A DNA stretch of 7,209 nt from JAFKKS01 sp039808325 (GTDB lineage: Bacteria > Pseudomonadota > Alphaproteobacteria > Rhizobiales > Xanthobacteraceae): NCBI GenBank assembly GCA_039808325.1, contig JBDHSU010000167.1, forward strand, positions 1-7,209, read 5' to 3'. Under the pieces are notes generated by a model. It saw only the letters and a program-made list of their open reading frames with translations. It made no database searches and was not told the origin of the DNA. Shown one piece after another: positions 1 to 4,540 of the stretch. Both the position numbers and the translations under genes were made by a program. How positions within the stretch are numbered: the first letter of the stretch is position 1; the number at the start of each line of letters is the position of its first letter.

Positions 1-98
1 CGCGGCGAGAAGCCGGTGCCGACGCGCTGAGCCCGGGCCCGGCCGCGCCTCAAACGTCAACCCTCTGTTAAGCCTGTCGTCGTAGCCTTTACCGCGAC

Positions 99-371
99 AT
101 GGCCACCATCAAACGCTTCAACTGGGTGCGCAACCCGACCGCCTGGGAATCGACGCAAGGATGGCGTGAGAAGCAGCGCACCGCCAGCGAGTCCTTCACG
201 TCGGCCGCGGCGTCTGCGTTCGACAGCTTCCAGGCGGCCTGGACGGGGGCGGTTTCCGGCGCCGTGCAAAACACCACGCAGACCGCGGTCGACCGCATCC
301 AGGCTGAAAGTCAGGCGTCGCTGAAGGCATCCAGCTCGGCTCTCACTTCGTCCCTGAATTTGACCGTCTGA
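99..371 (+). CDS. Small Ala/Ser/Gln-rich protein of unknown function (90 aa)
   Basis: I do not recognise this protein. It has 90 residues, starting at ATG 99 and ending at TGA 369-371. Codon third positions are strongly G/C, as in the clear genes nearby, which supports real coding. The N-terminus is basic and aromatic, with Trp at residues 9, 16, 22 and 48. The rest is rich in Ala, Ser, Gln and Thr and is probably largely helical. There is no signal peptide, membrane helix or cysteine. No Shine-Dalgarno sequence is obvious before the ATG. It lies 46 bp upstream of a YjfB-type motility gene on the same strand, and both proteins end in a short hydrophobic, strand-like tail (here SLNLTV). Inference: the two may be co-transcribed and share a flagellum-related role, but nothing in this protein proves it. 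Confidence 0.55.
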   Translation: MATIKRFNWVRNPTAWESTQGWREKQRTASESFTSAAASAFDSFQAAWTGAVSGAVQNTTQTAVDRIQAESQASLKASSSALTSSLNLTV

Positions 372-417
372 GCCCGCTTTAAAACGTTATTGAGGGTTGG
401 ACGTTAGAATCGCCGCC

Positions 418-618
418 ATGGATGTTGGCGCTCTCGCATCAGCCTTTGTCGGCGCAAAGACCGCGCAAGTTCAGCTTGCCGTCGCGGCGAAGATGATGCG
501 CATGAACGCGGATTCGCAGGCGGCCGTCGCACAGCTTCTCGAATCGGCGCAGCGGAGCGGCGCGCAGCTTGCGGCCGCCGCCAACGGCCTCGGCGCCAAT
601 CTCGACATCAGCGTTTAA
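418..618 (+). CDS. YjfB-type putative motility protein (66 aa)
   Basis: This 66-residue protein matches what I know of the YjfB family (Pfam 'putative motility protein'). It opens with Met-Asp-Val and a small Ala/Ser-rich segment. A helix carrying TAQVQLAV and KMM follows, then QAAVAQLLE at residues 41-49, and it closes with LGANLDISV, the usual YjfB-type ending. Family members are about 60-70 residues. In Bacillus subtilis yjfB belongs to the motility regulon, but its molecular job is unknown. I chose ATG 418 because the family begins with MDV/MDI. An in-frame TTG at 397 would add seven residues and also begin with MDV, but GAGGG at 392-396 abuts it directly. The same GAGGG is too far from 418 to be a normal ribosome site. 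It converges on tlpA. Confidence 0.7.
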   Translation: MDVGALASAFVGAKTAQVQLAVAAKMMRMNADSQAAVAQLLESAQRSGAQLAAAANGLGANLDISV

Positions 619-668
619 GACGCGAAGCACCCAGTCGCCATTGCCGGGCTTGACCGATCAGAGGCGGA
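619..668. other. Short convergent intergenic gap
   Basis: This 50-bp gap separates the stop of the YjfB-type gene from the stop of tlpA. I see no clean hairpin followed by a T run on either strand, so no intrinsic terminator is called although transcription converges here. Confidence 0.4.
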
Positions 669-1328
669 CTATTTCCCGATTGCCGTCTCGACGAGCTTCA
701 CCGCGTCCGGGCTCGCCCATTCCGCGGGCCCTGCGAGCGAGGCGATCTCGCATCCGTGCGGATCGACGAGCAGCGTCGTCGGCATGCCAAACGCCTTCCC
801 CACGGCCTTGAGCTCCTGAAACACCTTGGCGCTCGGGTCGGCGAAATAGGCCAGGCGCGTCGCGCCGGTGTCTCTAAGCCAGGCCTTTGGCTTTTCGATG
901 CTGCGTGTGTCGATATTGACGGCGACGACCTGGAAGTTGTCGCTGCCGAGCTTCGTCTCCAAGGCGTCGAGGGCCGGCATTTCCTTGCGGCAGGGCACGC
1001 ACCATGTCGCCCACAGGTTCAGCAGGACGGTCTTGCCGCGCCAGTCCGAGAGCTTGCGGGCATTGCCGTCGGCATCGTGGAAGGCGAGATCGGGCAGCAG
1101 GCGCGGCGTGGGCGCCGGCGTCGCGGCGGCCACCTCGCCGGTCGTCAATCGGGCGATGCGCTTGGTGATATCGACCGTCTGCTGGCATTCGGCAGGGGTC
1201 GCATTGCGTCCGAAGCCCGCAATCCCGTATACCGCCGCGAGACCGGCGGCCGCGACGACGACCAAGCCTGCGACGATGGGGAGCGCTTTGCGGCGGACGG
1301 ACGGTTTCAGATCGGACGGCGTGGTCAT
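669..1328 (-). CDS. tlpA: TlpA, membrane-anchored periplasmic thiol:disulfide reductase
   Basis: This is a 219-residue thioredoxin-like protein. A basic N-terminus (R12, R13, K14) precedes one membrane helix at about 15-37, which anchors the domain in the periplasm. The active site W109-C-V-P-C113 and the cis-proline loop G181-M-P183-T are intact. Two further cysteines, C48 and C193, sit 62 residues before and 83 residues after C110. That is the same spacing as the structural disulfide I recall for Bradyrhizobium TlpA, which is also about 220 residues long. The stretch GPAEWAS near the C-terminus also matches TlpA rather than ResA or CcmG. Known role in Bradyrhizobium: it reduces ScoI and CoxB during assembly of the CuA centre of aa3 cytochrome oxidase. 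The gene is divergent from argH with 27 bp between start codons. No clear Shine-Dalgarno sequence precedes its ATG. Confidence 0.95.
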   Translation of the reverse strand: MTTPSDLKPSVRRKALPIVAGLVVVAAAGLAAVYGIAGFGRNATPAECQQTVDITKRIARLTTGEVAAATPAPTPRLLPDLAFHDADGNARKLSDWRGKTVLLNLWATWCVPCRKEMPALDALETKLGSDNFQVVAVNIDTRSIEKPKAWLRDTGATRLAYFADPSAKVFQELKAVGKAFGMPTTLLVDPHGCEIASLAGPAEWASPDAVKLVETAIGK

Positions 1329-1355
1329 GAGCAGGAGGAGCTTAGTGGGTCAACC
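1329..1355. promoter_or_regulatory. 27-bp divergent gap between tlpA and argH starts, with distant SD for argH
   Basis: The whole space between the two start codons is 27 bp, too small for two complete promoters, so at least one must lie inside the opposite gene. On the plus strand AGGAGGAG at 1333-1340 is a near-perfect Shine-Dalgarno sequence. However, it ends 15 bases before the argH ATG at 1356, further than usual, and no in-frame alternative start lies between them. The homologous N-terminus MSNKMWGGRF still favours ATG 1356. Confidence 0.5.
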
Positions 1356-2741
1356 ATGAGCAACAAGATGTGGGGCGGCCGCTTCACGTCCGCGCCGGAC
1401 GCGATCATGCAGGAAATCAATGCCTCGATCGATTTCGATCGGCATCTTTACCGGCAGGATATCGCCGCGTCCAAGGCGCATGCGGCAATGTTGGCGAAGG
1501 CGGGCATCATCACGGCGGACGATGCCGCCAAGATCGCTCACGGTCTAGACACGATCCTGTCAGAGATCGAATCCGGCACGTTCGCGTTCAAGCGCGCGCT
1601 CGAGGACATTCATATGAATGTCGAATCGCGGCTTGCCGAATTGATCGGCCCGCCCGCCGGGCGGCTGCACACCGCGCGCTCGCGCAACGACCAGGTGGCG
1701 ACCGATTTCCGCCTCTATGTCCGCGATACGGTCGACGCGCTCGCGGTGCTGCTGGCCGACTATCAGCGGGCGCTGGCGGAGAAGGCGCTCGATCACGCCG
1801 GTACCGTGATGCCGGGCTTCACCCACCTGCAGACGGCGCAGCCGGTGACGCTCGGGCACCATCTTCTCGCTTACGTCGAGATGGCGTCGCGCGACCGGGG
1901 GCGCTTTACCGACGCGCGCGCCCGCCTCAACGAAAGCCCCCTCGGCGCCGCCGCGCTCGCCGGCACGTCGTTTCCCATCGATCGGGAGATGACGGCGCAG
2001 GCCCTCGGTTTCACGCGGCCGATGGCGAACTCGCTCGACGCCGTGTCGGATCGTGACTTCGTGCTGGAAACCCTGTCGGCGGCCGCGATCACGGCGGTGC
2101 ATCTCTCCCGCTTCGCGGAGGAGATCGTGCTGTGGACGTCGCCGCTCACCGGCTTCCTGCGGCTTTCCGACAAATTCACCACCGGCTCGTCGATCATGCC
2201 GCAGAAGCGTAACCCGGACGCGGCGGAACTGGTGCGCGCGAAAGCGGGCCGCATCATCGGCGCGCTCAATGCTCTCTTGATCGTCATGAAAGGGCTGCCG
2301 CTCGCCTATCAAAAGGACATGCAGGAGGACAAAGAAGGCGCGATCGACGCGCTTTCCGGGCTCTCCCTCTGCCTCGTCGCGATGACCGGCATGGTGCGCG
2401 ACATGGTTCCCGACGCAGCGCGCCTGAAAAAGGCGGCCGGCGACGGCTACGCCACCGCGACCGATCTGGCCGACTGGCTGGTGCGCGCGCTCGGCCTGCC
2501 GTTCCGCGAAGCGCACCACGTCACCGGCCGCATCGTTGCCGCGGCGGCGGATGCGGGGCTCGCGCTGCACCGGCTGCCGCTCGCGCAGATGCAAAGCATC
2601 GAGCCGCGGATCACCGACGCCGTTTTCGGTGTGCTTTCGGTGGACAAGTCGGTGAGGAGCCGCGTGAGCTTTGGCGGCACGGCCCCGGCCAATGTCCGCC
2701 GCGAAGCGCGCAAGTGGCTGAAAAAACTGGACAAGAACTAA
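1356..2741 (+). CDS. argH: Argininosuccinate lyase
   Basis: ArgH cleaves argininosuccinate to arginine and fumarate, the last step of arginine synthesis, as a cytoplasmic homotetramer of the fumarase/aspartase superfamily. The 461-residue length is typical. The N-terminus carries the usual KMWGGRF. The first conserved region HTARSRNDQVATD is at residues 105-117. The second, around T156-H157-L158-Q, supplies the conserved catalytic-region histidine. The family signature GSSIMPQKRNP is at 277-287, with the catalytic serine in its SS pair. QKDMQEDKE follows at about 319-327. All motifs are intact, so the enzyme should be active. The frame stays open about 600 bp upstream, antisense to tlpA, but homology fixes the start at ATG 1356. 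The lipoprotein gene lies 93 bp downstream on the same strand. I am very sure of the family. Confidence 0.98.
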   Translation: MSNKMWGGRFTSAPDAIMQEINASIDFDRHLYRQDIAASKAHAAMLAKAGIITADDAAKIAHGLDTILSEIESGTFAFKRALEDIHMNVESRLAELIGPPAGRLHTARSRNDQVATDFRLYVRDTVDALAVLLADYQRALAEKALDHAGTVMPGFTHLQTAQPVTLGHHLLAYVEMASRDRGRFTDARARLNESPLGAAALAGTSFPIDREMTAQALGFTRPMANSLDAVSDRDFVLETLSAAAITAVHLSRFAEEIVLWTSPLTGFLRLSDKFTTGSSIMPQKRNPDAAELVRAKAGRIIGALNALLIVMKGLPLAYQKDMQEDKEGAIDALSGLSLCLVAMTGMVRDMVPDAARLKKAAGDGYATATDLADWLVRALGLPFREAHHVTGRIVAAAADAGLALHRLPLAQMQSIEPRITDAVFGVLSVDKSVRSRVSFGGTAPANVRREARKWLKKLDKN

Positions 2742-2781
2742 GTGGCTCGGACCGCTGCGGGGAGCCGGAGAGAAGGATGGA

Positions 2782-2799
2782 TATCGCCTATCGGCGATA
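2782..2799. promoter_or_regulatory. Perfect 7-bp inverted repeat between argH and the lipoprotein gene
   Basis: TATCGCC at 2782-2788 and GGCGATA at 2793-2799 form a perfect 7-bp stem with a TATC loop. The right arm runs into GATAAT (2796-2801), a good match to a -10 box, but no convincing -35 box stands 16-18 bp upstream. No T run follows, so it is a poor intrinsic terminator. It could be an operator or leader hairpin for the lipoprotein and lysA, or chance. Confidence 0.3.
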
Positions 2800-2834
2800 A
2801 TCTGGTATGGTGGCGCAGCATCGAGGAGCGTTTG

Positions 2835-3176
2835 TTGTCCCGTCCGTCGTCAGGTCCCGGCGCCGTCCGCTGTGGCGCTTTCCGTTTCGGAGCCCGCCTT
2901 GTCGCCGTTGCCCTGCTGGGGGCCGCGGGTCTGGCCCTTGCGGGCTGCGGGGTGAGAGGCGCCGTCGAGCCGCCACCCTCCGCCAATGCGGCGCCGAATA
3001 CAGCCGCGACGACGTCATCCGTGACGGAGGAGCGGGGTCCGTTCGATCCGCTCGGGGACGCGTATACGGGGCCGAACCCGACCCAGCGGGTGATCACCAG
3101 CGGCAGAACGGCCCCGGCCGTGGCGAACGCGCCCGCGGCGCGCCAGCGTAGCGTGCTGGACTGGCTCGTCGACTGA
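2835..3176 (+). CDS. lptM: LptM/LppL-type small outer-membrane lipoprotein
   Basis: This is a small lipoprotein of about 113 residues. From the chosen start, a basic N-terminus and hydrophobic stretch (about 21-36) lead to the lipobox L35-A-G-C38. After the lipid-bearing cysteine comes CGVRGAVEPPPS, a variant of the CGxxGPLxxP pattern of the LptM (YifL/LppL) family. The middle is Pro/Ala-rich and the C-terminus ends in LDWLVD, a tail I recall from related alphaproteobacteria. E. coli LptM helps the LptD-LptE LPS translocon mature. I chose TTG 2835 because AGGAG at 2824-2828 lies six bases upstream and gives a normal-length signal peptide. TTG 2832 is also possible. GTG 2742 would give an unusually long 68-residue leader before the cysteine. 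The stop lies 9 bp before lysA, so the two are probably co-transcribed. Pseudomonas also keeps this lipoprotein beside lysA. Confidence 0.75.
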   Translation: MSRPSSGPGAVRCGAFRFGARLVAVALLGAAGLALAGCGVRGAVEPPPSANAAPNTAATTSSVTEERGPFDPLGDAYTGPNPTQRVITSGRTAPAVANAPAARQRSVLDWLVD

Positions 3177-3185
3177 GCTGACGCG

Positions 3186-4454
3186 ATGCATCACTTCGCT
3201 TATCGGAACGGCGTGCTGCACGCCGAGGCGGTGAGTCTCGCCGCACTCGCGGACGCCGTCGGGACGCCCTTCTATTGCTACTCGACGGCGACCCTGGAGC
3301 GGCACTACCGCGTTTTCGCGGACGCCTTCGCCGACGTGCCGGCGCTCGTATGCTACGCCATGAAGGCGAACTCCAATCAGGCGGTCATTCGCACGCTCGC
3401 GCGGCTCGGCGCCGGCGCCGACGTCGTCTCCGAGGGTGAGCTCAAGCGCGCGCGCGCCGCCGGCGTGCCGCCGGAAAAGATTATGTTCTCCGGCGTCGGC
3501 AAGACGGCGCGGGAACTCGCGCTCGCGGTCGACGAAAATATCCTCTGCATCAATGTCGAGTCCGAACCTGAACTTGATGCGCTGTCGCAGATCGCGGCGG
3601 CGAAGGGGCGCGTCGCGAACATCTCCATCCGCGTCAATCCGGACGTCGACCCGAAGACACATGCGAAGATCTCGACGGGTAAGTCGGAGAACAAGTTTGG
3701 TATCCCGATCAGCCGCGCGCGCGAGGTTTATGCGCATGCCGCCAAGCTTCCCGGCGTGCGCGTGATCGGCGTCGACATGCATATCGGCAGCCAGATCACA
3801 GACCTGCAGCCGTTCGACGATGCGTTCGCGCTCCTCTCCGGCTTCGTGCGCACGCTGCGGAGCGACGGGCACGTGATCGAGCACGTCGATCTCGGCGGCG
3901 GTCTCGGCATCCCTTATGTGCGCACGAACGAGCCGCCGCCGCTGCCCGACGCCTACGCTGCGGTCGTCAAGCGCGCGACCCGTGACCTCGGCTGCAAGCT
4001 GATCTTCGAGCCGGGCCGGATGATCGTCGGCAACGCCGGCGTGCTGGTGACGCGCGTGATCTACGTCAAGCGCGGCGAAGCGAAGACCTTCGTCATCGTC
4101 GATGCCGGGATGAACGACCTCGTTCGCCCGACTCTTTACGACGCGCATCATGACATTCTGCCGGTGCGCGAGCCGGAGCCCGGCGCGCCGCGGATCGTCG
4201 CCGACGTCGTCGGCCCGGTCTGCGAATCGGGCGATTTCCTGGCGCTGGATCGCGAGATGGCGCGCCCGCAGCCGAGTGATCTTGTCGCAGTCATGACCGC
4301 CGGCGCTTACGGCGCTGTCCAGGCCGGCACCTACAATACCCGGCCGCTGGTGCCGGAAGTGCTTGTGCGAGAGGGGGAATGGCAGCTGATCCGCCCCCGC
4401 CTCGAAGTCGACGCATTGCTCGGTCTCGATCGGCTTCCTAGATGGTTGGCCTGA
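3186..4454 (+). CDS. lysA: Diaminopimelate decarboxylase
   Basis: LysA decarboxylates meso-2,6-diaminopimelate to L-lysine, the last step of the pathway, using pyridoxal phosphate. It is a cytoplasmic dimer of fold type III. The 422-residue length is normal. The PLP lysine is K60 in CYAMKAN. H199 in MHIGSQ stacks on the cofactor. The phosphate-binding loop GGGLG is at 237-241, and EPGR at 275-278 binds phosphate and substrate. C346-E-S-G-D is the active-site cysteine motif contributed across the dimer, and Y375 lies in the conserved AGAYG. All are intact. The start ATG 3186 gives the expected short N-terminus before the TPFYCY strand. Only weak GAG (3175-3177) precedes it, so it may rely on translational coupling to the lipoprotein gene 9 bp upstream. 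Its substrate is also a peptidoglycan precursor. Confidence 0.98.
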   Translation: MHHFAYRNGVLHAEAVSLAALADAVGTPFYCYSTATLERHYRVFADAFADVPALVCYAMKANSNQAVIRTLARLGAGADVVSEGELKRARAAGVPPEKIMFSGVGKTARELALAVDENILCINVESEPELDALSQIAAAKGRVANISIRVNPDVDPKTHAKISTGKSENKFGIPISRAREVYAHAAKLPGVRVIGVDMHIGSQITDLQPFDDAFALLSGFVRTLRSDGHVIEHVDLGGGLGIPYVRTNEPPPLPDAYAAVVKRATRDLGCKLIFEPGRMIVGNAGVLVTRVIYVKRGEAKTFVIVDAGMNDLVRPTLYDAHHDILPVREPEPGAPRIVADVVGPVCESGDFLALDREMARPQPSDLVAVMTAGAYGAVQAGTYNTRPLVPEVLVREGEWQLIRPRLEVDALLGLDRLPRWLA

Positions 4455-4540
4455 CCGCGCGACCTTCGCGGGTTGTTGACTGACGCCGGCGCTGACGCCG
4501 ATTTGGCCGCGTGATAGCTTCCGGCGTGATGGAGACGGGC
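4455..4540. promoter_or_regulatory. Intergenic region with a 9-bp tandem direct repeat
   Basis: This 86-bp gap lies between lysA and the TIGR02302 gene. CTGACGCCG occurs twice, at 4480-4488 and 4492-4500, 12 bp apart start to start. A short stem CGCGA/TCGCG (4458-4462 with 4466-4470) follows the lysA stop but is only 5 bp long and has no proper T run. TTGACT at 4476-4481 resembles a -35 box, but no good -10 box follows at the usual distance. A promoter here is possible but not shown. Confidence 0.25.

Noticed and set aside
1..30. Possible end of an upstream plus-strand gene, a short open stretch ending in TGA 28-30
   Set aside because: Only nine codons are visible and the other two frames are equally open, so no product or even reading frame can be supported.
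756..1355. Long in-frame upstream extension of argH
   Set aside because: It lies antisense to the well-supported tlpA gene, is Arg/Gly-rich as expected for a GC-rich shadow frame, and ArgH homologues start at MSNKMWGGRF.
1560..2594. 344-residue open frame on the minus strand within argH
   Set aside because: It is an Arg/His-rich antisense shadow of a fully intact argH.
2742..2834. GTG 2742 as the start of the lipoprotein gene, abutting the argH stop
   Set aside because: It would put 68 residues before the lipid cysteine, too long for a lipoprotein signal peptide. The later TTG has a well-placed AGGAG.
4458..4470. CGCGA/TCGCG hairpin as a lysA terminator
   Set aside because: The stem has only 5 bp and is followed by GGTTGTTG rather than a T run.
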